A stretch of 64,000 bases of DNA from CAZRCG01 sp964598565 (lineage in GTDB: Bacteria > Bdellovibrionota > UBA2394), in NCBI GenBank assembly GCA_964598565.1, contig CAZRCG010000007.1, positions 67,354 to 131,353 of the forward strand, written 5' to 3'. The translations under genes and the position numbers were made by a program. The notes under the pieces were generated by a model that saw only the letters and a program-made list of their open reading frames with translations, was not told where the DNA came from and did no database searches. Below, one piece after another: positions 51,396 through 58,872 of this stretch (the stretch's first letter is position 1; every line of letters begins with the position of its first letter).

Positions 51396-52358
51396 TTAGT
51401 TCTTCTCGAGTTGGAGGCTCAAAAATGGTCGTTTCGTCAGAGAAAGAATTCTCCTGGCTGTCGAACCAAGAAGCAGCTTTCTAGAAAAGGCTCTCTCTGT
51501 AGAGATTGTAAGGATCATCCAGGCTTTTCGACTGTCGGCATATTTAACAATAGCCTCTGCCGTGGAGTTTTCTTTGTCGATCACAACTACAGAGGTCCTT
51601 ACGTTGGCTTTTTTAAAATAAGAGGCGATTTTATTCAGCTTGTTTTCGGCATCTCGTTGTTTGTTTGAACTTCGAAGTGATGGAGAAAGAACGGTACTCT
51701 TTCGTTGCGCATAGATTAAATCCACATGGGACTTGGCCTTTTTAGCCCAATCGATAATCTTTGTGATCTCCCGCGTTGAATAAGTCACGTCTAAGTCTAG
51801 AGCGACCACCATTCGCACATTCTTCGAAAAATCCGAACTCTTTATCTGGGGTTTAAGTACTAGTACGGAGACTTTCGCAGTTAATGCTGCCGTTTCCGAA
51901 AAACTCCCTAAAAACCAATAGGATAACCCGGAACGATTGGAACTGAGAACCACCAAAAGATCGCTTTGCAATTTCTTAGCAAAGGCACTTAACTTCTCTA
52001 CGAGAAATTGGCTAGAGGGCTCATCGGCCACAAGAATCGAAATGTCACTATAGTCAAACTGCTCTCGACATTGAGTTTCAACTTCTCTGCGTGCCTGAAA
52101 AGCGTACGTATGTTTGTTCTCCTGATACCAGGATGAGGGAACCATATAGAGGCCCGGATGAACGAGCGACACGACGGTCGAGTGAGAAATAAGCCCCTTT
52201 CCTTGAAATTGTCTAATCAGACGGGCGTAAGAATCAAAACCCCTTTTGTCCTTGGGACGAGGATCTAAATTTTCAACGAACGGCTCTACGGCTATAAGTG
52301 TAGGTCTCACGACAGAGAATTTACTATGATTGTCAAAAAAACTCAAAGAGTTGCGCAC
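51396..52358 (-). CDS. universal stress protein with two UspA-type domains
   Basis: 320 residues. Two Usp-fold halves are seen, about 17-150 and 180-318. The first starts VVRPTLIAVEPFVENLDPR. The second starts VRMVVALDLDVTYSTREITKII and ends near MILTISTERAFSRKLLLGSTARRIL, where GSTARRIL is the ATP-binding-type loop G-x-x-x-R. The start is GTG 52358; an internal GTG at 52310 would remove 16 non-conserved residues. It precedes the P-type ATPase and may share its transcript. Confidence 0.75.
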   Translation of the reverse strand: MRNSLSFFDNHSKFSVVRPTLIAVEPFVENLDPRPKDKRGFDSYARLIRQFQGKGLISHSTVVSLVHPGLYMVPSSWYQENKHTYAFQARREVETQCREQFDYSDISILVADEPSSQFLVEKLSAFAKKLQSDLLVVLSSNRSGLSYWFLGSFSETAALTAKVSVLVLKPQIKSSDFSKNVRMVVALDLDVTYSTREITKIIDWAKKAKSHVDLIYAQRKSTVLSPSLRSSNKQRDAENKLNKIASYFKKANVRTSVVVIDKENSTAEAIVKYADSRKAWMILTISTERAFSRKLLLGSTARRILSLTKRPFLSLQLEKN

Positions 52359-52372
52359 ACAGCCTCAAAAAT

Positions 52373-52483
52373 TTAAAGAGAAATATTTTTCTCAGCGAGT
52401 TGATTTGCCTCTCGAATTCTCTCCACAGCACGATCCGCAGCATCTTGGCAGGGCACAAAAACGAGGTCGGCCCCCTTGGTCAT
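52373..52483 (-). other. short open frame or gene remnant of unknown kind
   Basis: A 36-codon frame from ATG 52483 to TAA 52373 reads MTKGADLVFVPCQDAADRAV, then ERIREANQLAEKNISL. It looks like a strand-helix end of a globular protein rather than random sequence. It continues upstream in frame for 12 more sense codons to a stop. No good ribosome-binding site is visible. It may be the C-terminal relic of a deleted gene. I do not recognise the family. The rest of the 231-base gap to the CheY-like gene shows nothing clear. Confidence 0.25.
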
Positions 52484-52589
52484 TAAGAACTCTTTGTCTT
52501 GAAGTCTTCGCTAAGTAATGACAGGTCAAGCTTTGATCCCAAGGCAATAAAAAAGAAAAGCAATCAGCGGGGTTCTAGGACGAGGGCTT

Positions 52590-53012
52590 CTAAACTGCGG
52601 CGGCTGTGCTGAAATGATGTTTGTAAACTGCTTCCAGCTTATCTTTGAGCTGCTGGCCAGTAAACGGCTTTACAACATAATTGGAAACTTTGAGCGTGAG
52701 AGCTTCGATCACTTTAGACTTTTCAGACTCAGCAGTGATAAGCACGAAGGGTAGGCCCATCCCAAATCGCTGATCTTCTCGAACCATCTTTAAGAGTTGA
52801 ATGCCTTTGACCTTGGGCATATTCCAATCACAGAGAACGAGTTGAAAGGGCTTTCCTTCTTTGTGAGCATTCTTAAGAAGTTCCCACGCAGGAGCCCCGT
52901 CATCGGCTTCTTTTACATCCAGAAGACTAAGCTCTTTAAGATTCTTAATGATAATTTTTCTCATGGTCATCATATCGTCAACTACAAGTATGCGGGTATC
53001 TGGTTTAAACAT
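52590..53012 (-). CDS. CheY-like single-domain response regulator
   Basis: 140 residues, one receiver domain. The acidic pair is in ILVVDDMMTMRKII, the phosphoacceptor Asp62 in QLVLCDWNMPKVKG, the Thr in FVLITAESEKSK and the Lys in NYVVKPFTGQQL. The pattern VDDMMTMRKI with CDWNMP is CheY-type, so it may bind the flagellar switch. No cheA is in the window. It is the third gene of a minus-strand group with a small unknown gene and a receiver-PilZ protein. Confidence 0.88.
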   Translation of the reverse strand: MFKPDTRILVVDDMMTMRKIIIKNLKELSLLDVKEADDGAPAWELLKNAHKEGKPFQLVLCDWNMPKVKGIQLLKMVREDQRFGMGLPFVLITAESEKSKVIEALTLKVSNYVVKPFTGQQLKDKLEAVYKHHFSTAAAV

Positions 53013-53023
53013 GGTGGAAGCTC

Positions 53024-53239
53024 CTAAGACATTTCAGATACAGAAATACGTGCCATAGATGAACCGGTGGGGCAGAGAACAGGTAGGGTCAGCGAGTTGC
53101 TGCTATTCTCGGCCATAAAAGCAATTTCGCTCCCCGTCTGAAGATTGGGTATGGCCGGTTCAAAGATGACTGTCGTGTCGGGCAACACCTGTAAAGTGAT
53201 CCTTTTTTTTGCTTCATCGTTTGATAAGACTGCTGACAT
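53024..53239 (-). CDS. small unknown protein upstream of the CheY-like gene
   Basis: 71 residues from ATG 53239, with AAAGGAG eight bases upstream; a longer frame to 53305 lacks such a site. Sequence pattern: a charged start (MSAVLSNDEAKKRITLQVLPD) then beta-type stretches (TTVIFEP, EIAFMAENSSNSLTL). It could be a compact PilZ-like or beta-barrel fold, but I see no clear motif. It is 11 bases before the CheY-like gene and probably co-expressed. Function unknown. Confidence 0.5.
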   Translation of the reverse strand: MSAVLSNDEAKKRITLQVLPDTTVIFEPAIPNLQTGSEIAFMAENSSNSLTLPVLCPTGSSMARISVSEMS

Positions 53240-53373
53240 AGCGTGACTCCTTTGAATTTTAAACCATGAGGCTCTGGCCGCCTTTGAACTGCCTCGACTC
53301 GTCATAGTGAAGCGGCACGCCTTTAGTGGATCGAGCGGCTCATTGTTTTGCCGCGAAGGAGCCGGTTACGAAC

Positions 53374-54090
53374 TCATAGATCTACTTCCTTCGATACACG
53401 ACCTAAGTCTTCGATAAGCTCCATAAGTTCTGGGTGTGGAGAGGTAAATTGAACGCCAAAGCCTCGAGGGCTTTGATAGTCGTTATCGGGTCTCGTCCAT
53501 CGACAGATGCCTTTGCCACGAGTTGATTGCCCATCTAGAAAAATTTCAAACTCTACTTCCGTGCCATGAGACGGAAGAGAGCCATTGAGAAGCTCAACAA
53601 AAAGGCCGCCATTTCCTATGTTGTTTGTATAGGTTGAGATGGCTTCATGATGAGGATGAAACAAGGCTTTTAGTGAGACCCGATATCTCAATCGAAGAGT
53701 TCGTCGTTTGGGTCTATTCGTTTGATGAACGGCTCGTGCCAGAAATGACACGATGGAAGCAATTTGAAATGGTTTCAAGAATACAGCGTCGATCTCTCGT
53801 CGAATGGCTTCTTCTTCTAGATTTTCTCCAAAAGTTGAAATCAGAACGCGTACGCAAGACTGGCCGGATTCTTTGACACGACTCAGTAGGTCGAGCCCAT
53901 TCATTTCTGGCATGAGGCCGTCTGATAAAATGATGTCGGGTTTAAGCTCAACGCTCATGAGATAGCCTTCACGACCATTGTCGCAAGACCTTACTTCAGC
54001 CCCCTCTAACGATAGGGCATCTCCGAGAATTTCTCGAATGTCAGGTTCATCATCAACCACGAGAACTATTTTGCCTGCAAGTTGGTTCAT
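53374..54090 (-). CDS. receiver-PilZ response regulator
   Basis: 238 residues from ATG 54090; a frame upstream to 54285 belongs to the decayed kinase gene. The receiver domain spans 7-120 with acidic VVDDEPDIRE, phosphoacceptor Asp57 in DIILSDGLMPEM, and Lys in FLKPFQI. The PilZ domain at about 140-230 has the RxxxR-type start RLRYRVSLKA, the turn NNIGNGGLFVELLNG and the strand GKGICRWTRP, so it may bind cyclic-di-GMP. This would join a phosphorelay to second-messenger signalling. It starts six bases from the end of the decayed receiver/kinase. Confidence 0.8.
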   Translation of the reverse strand: MNQLAGKIVLVVDDEPDIREILGDALSLEGAEVRSCDNGREGYLMSVELKPDIILSDGLMPEMNGLDLLSRVKESGQSCVRVLISTFGENLEEEAIRREIDAVFLKPFQIASIVSFLARAVHQTNRPKRRTLRLRYRVSLKALFHPHHEAISTYTNNIGNGGLFVELLNGSLPSHGTEVEFEIFLDGQSTRGKGICRWTRPDNDYQSPRGFGVQFTSPHPELMELIEDLGRVSKEVDL

Positions 54091-54095
54091 AACAT

Positions 54096-54613
54096 CTAAG
54101 ATTCCTCTAAGTGTTTCAGCACATGATCGGGGATGCCGTGGCCAGAATCGGTGACAGAGATTTGGACGGTAGGGTGTCTTGTCTGGCCTGAAATTTCGAT
54201 CCAAGCATTGCCGCGTCCCTATTTTTAAGATTAACCCGCTGCGGCGATGTGTCATGATTTTGTCTAGCGAGGCTCTTAAGGCCACGAATAATTCGAGTCA
54301 CTCGATAAATCGTTTTATCAATAGAGTCGCAATAGTCTGCAATCTTTTCGTGATGCGTAGCGTCTTCAGCGACAAGACCGTAAAGCCATGAATCGCCTTG
54401 CTTTTGGGCCAGAGACTCATTGAGAGCCTGTTGAAATCGTGCCATATCTTCAACGATTAGGCGGCTGACATCGATGGCATTGGTTTCAACAAATCGGAGG
54501 GCTTGAAATTCATCTTGAACAGGAAGCACTCAAAGCCCTGACTGTTTAGTTAGATAGTCTGATAAGGTCTGTAATATTTCAATTTCGTCGTCGACTAGTA
54601 GTACTTTACTCAT
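54096..54613 (-). pseudogene. decayed receiver-histidine kinase gene
   Basis: Three pieces in differing frames. ATG 54613 to TGA 54530 encodes a receiver start (MSKVLLVDDEIEILQTLSDY). Then 54529 to about 54200 encodes a receiver fragment (DEFQALRFVETNAIDV) joined to a kinase dimerisation-type helix (HEKIADYCDSIDKTIYRVTR, then RGLKSLARQNHD). Then about 54195 to TAG 54096 encodes an ATPase fragment (GRGNAWIEISG, VQISVTDSGHGIPDHVLKHL). The receiver loses its phosphoacceptor region, the ATPase loses the N box, and the G2 box is missing after the early stop. Several deletions and at least two frame changes indicate a dead gene. Confidence 0.75.
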
Positions 54614-54994
54614 TCTCTTTCCTCGGTGCGGCTCTCGTTGTTTTAAGGGAGGGTCTAATCACTATGGTAAGCCGCGTTAACGCCTCGCCTTCGGTTAGAT
54701 TGCCAGCACCTCTATAATAAATAAAATATATTTATATGCTACAACAATTCGTTGGGGCGTTGTTCCAAGATCGTGAAGCGCTGCATCAATATTTCGAAAC
54801 GAAGGCCTATCTTGTTTGGATCACAGATAAATTTGGATTTTCTTAGAAATTGTCCATTTCAAATGGGATGACTCGGCAAAACTTGCCGATAGGGTTCTCG
54901 TCATTATTGTTAATCGCTGTGATCTTTCGAGGCCTTTCATGGACGGATACCTCACCACGGCAAAAAAGGGAATAAACCAAGGAAAGGAATCACT
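54614..54994. other. 381-base region upstream of the first flagellin gene
   Basis: No coding frame is convincing. It holds an AT-rich block at about 54711-54740 with TATAAT at 54713-54718. A 15-base palindrome CGGCAAAACTTGCCG lies at 54874-54888, and CTTGCCGATAG (54882-54892) resembles the sigma-28 -10 box GCCGATAA. No sigma-54 promoter was found. The leader after that motif is about 100 bases and ends with AAGGAAAGGAA before the flagellin ATG. Confidence 0.4.
54882..54892 (+). promoter_or_regulatory. possible sigma-28-type -10 element of flagellin 1
   Basis: CTTGCCGATAG lies 113 bases before the flagellin ATG; CTTGCCGAAAG lies 122 bases before the second flagellin ATG (56655-56665). Both match the FliA -10 box GCCGATAA at six or seven of eight positions. 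No TAAA -35 box is at the right distance in either case, so support is limited to the shared motif and position. Confidence 0.3.
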
Positions 54995-56497
54995 ATGGGA
55001 TTCAGAATTAATACAAACGTTTTAAGTCTTACCGCACAACGTAACTTGACCTATTCGTCTAAGAGTTTCGGAAAAGCGCTGGAGAGATTATCATCAGGAT
55101 CTCGCATCAATCGAGCTGGAGATGATGCTGCCGGTCTTGCGATCTCGGAAGGGTTAGGAGCTCAAGTACGAGGGATTCGAGTGGCGATTCGAAATGCGAA
55201 TGACGCTGTCGGGTTTCTCAATACTGCAGAAGGTGCTCTCGCCGAGCTCACCAATATTACGCAGCGTCTTCGTGAATTGGCCATTCAAGCCGCGAACGGT
55301 ACCTTAGGAAGTGCCGACCGAGGTTATCTTGACTCAGAAAAGACACAGCTCTTGGCAGAATTTGACCGAATTGCCACCCAAACTAACTTTAACGGTTCAT
55401 ATCTCTTGGATGGAACTTTTACGACCACTAACCTTCAGATTGGTATTCAAAAGGGCCAAACCATTGCGTTTAATATCGGTAACGCGAGAAGTTCTGTTCT
55501 TGGGGGTCTAGCGACTTTCTCAGGTGTAAGAAATCAAATCACCAGCGCTACGGGTAACTTAGTAATTAACGGAGTGGCGGTTCGCCAAGCACGAAATACC
55601 GATGATACCGTTTCTGCTTCCGGCAACTCGTATTCAGCGATTGCCATTGCTAAGGTCATCAATGAACAATCGAGTACTACGGCAGTGTACGCCGACGTTA
55701 ATACCACGCTAGTTCAGGTGAATAACTTGACCTTCTCGAGTTACCAAGGAGATCTCAGTACCGATCGATTTGCGATCAACGGAGTCTCTATTCTTGGTTC
55801 AGGTATTAGTTCTGTGAATGCGTTTATCACCGCTATTAATACGTACTCGAATACAACGGGTGTTAAAGCTCGACTGCAAACAAGCTCGACAGATGACATT
55901 GAGCTCTATGCCGACGATGGGCGAAATATTTATCTTCAGTGGACGACAGCCACCGCAACAACTGGCTTGTACGGGGTATTCTCCTCTGAAGCGAACTATA
56001 CCTCTGGCTTTTCAACCGGATTGGTATTCTCGACTTCGACGGGTTATTCGGCGGCTTCTCAGTTGGTACGAACGGGTTCCATTAAGCTTCGTTCGTCTTC
56101 TGCCATCACGGTTGCTGGCTCGGGCGTTTCTGCGGCTTTAGGATTCTCGTCTACGAGTATTTCTATTGATACGTCGAACAACGTCAGTACCATCAGTTTG
56201 ACGACCCAGAATAGTGCTTCTGATGCTCTATCATTCTTGGATGCTACGCTGAGTCAGCTTAACTCCTTGCGATCAAGCTTAGGAGCTATCCAGAGCCGGC
56301 TAGAGTCAACGGTAAGTTCGCTCGGTATTACACTTGAGAACGTGTCGAGTGCACGATCTCAAATACGTGATACGGATGTAGCGTCAGAAACTGCGGAGTT
56401 AACACGATCTCAGATCTTGCAACAAGCCGGTGTCGCCGTGTTGAGTCAAGCGAACCAATCGGCAACATCCGCGTTGCAATTGCTGCAAGGAATATAA
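54995..56497 (+). CDS. fliC: flagellin 1
   Basis: 500 residues. Conserved D0/D1 N-terminus (MGFRINTNVLSLTAQRNLTY, LERLSSGSRINRAGDDAAGLAISEGL) and C-terminus (LGAIQSRLESTVSS, SARSQIRDTDVASETAELTR, ending ALQLLQGI). The middle 330 residues are Ser/Thr-rich, a possible target for glycosylation by the DUF115 protein encoded at 46747. It is about 94% identical by eye to the second flagellin, with about 29 differences and no length change. Ribosome-binding site AAGGAAAGG. Confidence 0.97.
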   Translation: MGFRINTNVLSLTAQRNLTYSSKSFGKALERLSSGSRINRAGDDAAGLAISEGLGAQVRGIRVAIRNANDAVGFLNTAEGALAELTNITQRLRELAIQAANGTLGSADRGYLDSEKTQLLAEFDRIATQTNFNGSYLLDGTFTTTNLQIGIQKGQTIAFNIGNARSSVLGGLATFSGVRNQITSATGNLVINGVAVRQARNTDDTVSASGNSYSAIAIAKVINEQSSTTAVYADVNTTLVQVNNLTFSSYQGDLSTDRFAINGVSILGSGISSVNAFITAINTYSNTTGVKARLQTSSTDDIELYADDGRNIYLQWTTATATTGLYGVFSSEANYTSGFSTGLVFSTSTGYSAASQLVRTGSIKLRSSSAITVAGSGVSAALGFSSTSISIDTSNNVSTISLTTQNSASDALSFLDATLSQLNSLRSSLGAIQSRLESTVSSLGITLENVSSARSQIRDTDVASETAELTRSQILQQAGVAVLSQANQSATSALQLLQGI

Positions 56498-56606
56498 TGA
56501 GGGCTTAAAAAAACAATAAAATGAGCAGATGAAGACGTGAGTGACGATACGTTGAGTCATGCACGGTAAGATTTGTTCCTAACGTCTAGAAAGAATAGAG
56601 CATTTG

Positions 56607-56643
56607 GTGCGTCAGAGTTTTCTTTACGAAAATTCTGACGTAC
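56607..56643. repeat. long hairpin between the flagellin genes
   Basis: Arms at 56607-56621 and 56629-56643 form a 15-base stem with two G-T pairs and a seven-base loop. No T-run follows. It may stabilise or end the flagellin 1 transcript, or act on flagellin 2. The other bases of the 279-base gap hold the CTTGCCGAAAG motif at 56655-56665 and no gene. Confidence 0.6.
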
Positions 56644-56776
56644 CAGATCTCATTCTTGCCGAAAGTCCTTTCAAACTTAACGTCGTTCTATCTCTAGGAC
56701 AACTAGGGCTCGTCAGACGATTTAAGAGGACCATGGAAGGACTTAAAAAACTAGACTAAGGAACGGAGATATTTTC

Positions 56777-58279
56777 ATGGGTTTTAGAATTAATACAAAT
56801 GTTCTCTCTCTTACCGCTCAACGAAATTTAACTTACTCTTCTCGAGCATTCGGTAAAGCTTTGGAACGACTCTCGTCGGGTTCTCGTATCAACCGAGCAG
56901 GGGACGATGCCGCAGGCCTCGCCATCTCTGAAGGGTTGGGAGCTCAAGTGAGAGGAATTCGAGTAGCCGTACGTAATGCGAACGATGCCGTCGGATTTCT
57001 GAATACTGCAGAAGGTGCGCTAGCAGAACTTACTAATATTACGCAGCGACTTCGTGAACTAGCCATTCAGGCAGCGAACGGTACCCTCGGTGGAAGTGAC
57101 CGAGGTTATCTCGATGCTGAAAAGAGTCAGTTGTTGCAGGAGTTTGATCGTATTGCGACCCAAACTAACTTCAACGGCTCTTATCTCTTGGATGGTACCT
57201 TTACGACCACCAACCTTCAGGTCGGTATCAACAAAGGCCAGACGATTGCGTTTAATATCGGTAATGCGAGAAGTTCGGTGTTAGGGGGTCTTGCAACTCT
57301 CTCAGGAACTCGCAATCAGATTACCAGCGCAACGGGCAACCTAGTGATTAACGGTGTCGCCGTGAGACAGGCAAAAAGTACGGACGATGGTGTTTCGGCC
57401 TCAGGAAACTCGTACTCGGCGATTGCAATTGCAAAAGTAATCAATGAACAATCGAGTACCACTTCGGTTTATGCCGATGTGAATACCACGTTGGTGCAGG
57501 TGAATAACTTGACCTTCTCAAGTTATCAGGGCGACTTAAGTACCGACAGGTTTGCGATCAACGGAGTTTCGATTCTTGGTTCTGGCATAAACTCTGTGAA
57601 CGCATTTATAACCGCCATCAACACGTACTCAAATACGACGGGCGTCAAAGCAAGACTTCAGACAAGCTCTATAGATGATATTGAACTCTATGCCGACGAT
57701 GGGCGAAATATTTATCTTCAGTGGACGACAGCCGCCGCAACAACTGGCTTGTACGGCGTTTTCTCGTCAGAAGCGAATTATACCTCTGGCTTTTCAACCG
57801 GATTGGTGTTCTCGACTTCGACGGGTTATTCGGCGGCGTCTCAATTGGTACGAACGGGTTCTATTAAGCTTCGATCATCGGCCGCTATTACGATAGCAGG
57901 GTCGGGTGTATCGGCGGCGCTAGGATTCTCGTCTACGAGCATTTCTGTAGATACGTCAAACAACGTTAGTACCATTAGTCTGACGACTCAGAATGGTGCT
58001 TCCGATGCTCTATCGTTCTTGGATGCGACTCTTAGTCAGTTGAACTCTTTACGTTCAAGTCTTGGAGCTATTCAAAGTCGGTTAGAGTCAACGGTGAGTT
58101 CGCTGGGTATTACGCTTGAGAACGTGTCGAGTGCACGATCTCAGATACGTGATACTGATGTTGCTACCGAAACGGCTGAGTTAACTAGAGCTCAGATCTT
58201 GCAACAAGCGGGTGTTGCCGTCTTGAGTCAAGCGAATGCTTCTGCTCAAAGTGCCCTTGCGCTTCTTCAAAATATCTAA
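56777..58279 (+). CDS. fliC: flagellin 2
   Basis: 500 residues, same layout and length as flagellin 1. The N-terminus is MGFRINTNVLSLTAQRNLTY and the C-terminus ends SALALLQNI. Differences from flagellin 1 are mostly conservative and spread through the protein, with a cluster at the last 15 residues. At DNA level the 5' third shows many synonymous differences, while a block at 57686-57844 is nearly identical to 55904-56062. Its own upstream region suggests separate control. Both genes probably encode filament subunits. Confidence 0.97.
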   Translation: MGFRINTNVLSLTAQRNLTYSSRAFGKALERLSSGSRINRAGDDAAGLAISEGLGAQVRGIRVAVRNANDAVGFLNTAEGALAELTNITQRLRELAIQAANGTLGGSDRGYLDAEKSQLLQEFDRIATQTNFNGSYLLDGTFTTTNLQVGINKGQTIAFNIGNARSSVLGGLATLSGTRNQITSATGNLVINGVAVRQAKSTDDGVSASGNSYSAIAIAKVINEQSSTTSVYADVNTTLVQVNNLTFSSYQGDLSTDRFAINGVSILGSGINSVNAFITAINTYSNTTGVKARLQTSSIDDIELYADDGRNIYLQWTTAAATTGLYGVFSSEANYTSGFSTGLVFSTSTGYSAASQLVRTGSIKLRSSAAITIAGSGVSAALGFSSTSISVDTSNNVSTISLTTQNGASDALSFLDATLSQLNSLRSSLGAIQSRLESTVSSLGITLENVSSARSQIRDTDVATETAELTRAQILQQAGVAVLSQANASAQSALALLQNI

Positions 58280-58358
58280 AAGTACGTTAGATTTTTAATC
58301 TTACGACTTCTAGACAAAGGGAGAATGCACGATGGCTCATATGCAGGAGGAATTTACA

Positions 58359-58745
58359 ATGGACAAAATCGATGGAATGGGTGGCTTTTCATCCTCAGGT
58401 CGGTGGCGTCGCCGAGCCTTAGGGAAGCGAAGCAAGAAAGCTTTAACTTCTCTGGAGGCTGACGATCAGGCGGAACTGCTGTTGCAGGTCCACCAAGACT
58501 CCGAAGCGCTAAGGCGCTTGGGAGAGTCTCTGCTGAAGAAGAATGGTTATTCTAAAGAAAGTCGTGCCGAGTTCCATCTCGAACACGAAACGGGAATGAT
58601 TTATCTTCGAATTTTTGACGCAGAGACGGGGGAAACCCAAATGCTGCTGACACCTGAGGAAGTAGCTCGAAGCCTCCAAGAACTCGAGGAAACCGATGAT
58701 AATGCGGTGCCTCTGACAAGCTTTTTCTTGGATGTGACGGTCTAA
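58359..58745 (+). CDS. FlaG-like protein
   Basis: 128 residues from ATG 58359, eight bases after AGGAGG; ATG 58332 (137 residues) also has GGGAG upstream. The C-terminal half, AEFHLEHETGMIYLRIFDAETGETQMLLTPEEVARSL, matches the FlaG pattern (F-x-x-x-E-E-T-G-x-x-x-V-x-V-x-D-x-x-T-G-E-x-I-R-x-I-P-P-E-E). The N-terminal half is basic (GRWRRRALGKRSKKAL) and not typical. FlaG affects filament length in Campylobacter. Position between flagellin and fliD is the standard FlaG place. Confidence 0.7.
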   Translation: MDKIDGMGGFSSSGRWRRRALGKRSKKALTSLEADDQAELLLQVHQDSEALRRLGESLLKKNGYSKESRAEFHLEHETGMIYLRIFDAETGETQMLLTPEEVARSLQELEETDDNAVPLTSFFLDVTV

Positions 58746-58759
58746 ACAAGGCTTTTAAC

Positions 58760-58786
58760 GCAGGGAGGGGCGATGCTCCTCCCTGC
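58760..58786 (+). terminator. strong hairpin between flaG-like gene and fliD
   Basis: A 12-base stem, 58760-58771 with 58775-58786, closes a three-base GAT loop and includes one G-T pair. The following sequence is CGCCTTTAGG, with only three T residues, so termination may be partial. TATAAT occurs at 58798-58803 downstream, without a clear -35 box, and could be part of a fliD promoter. Confidence 0.55.
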
Positions 58787-58872
58787 CGCCTTTAGGCTAT
58801 AATATAGGGAGGGGTTTGGGAGTCATCGACTCTCATAAGTAAGGGTTTTATGGAGAACGAGGGAAATAACCT

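Noticed and set aside
54874..54888. Palindrome as a sigma-54 promoter
   Set aside because: The GG and GC elements are eight bases apart, not ten.
54995..58279. Simple recent tandem duplication of flagellin
   Set aside because: The 5' third shows many synonymous differences, so the copies are old; only a central block looks recently shared.
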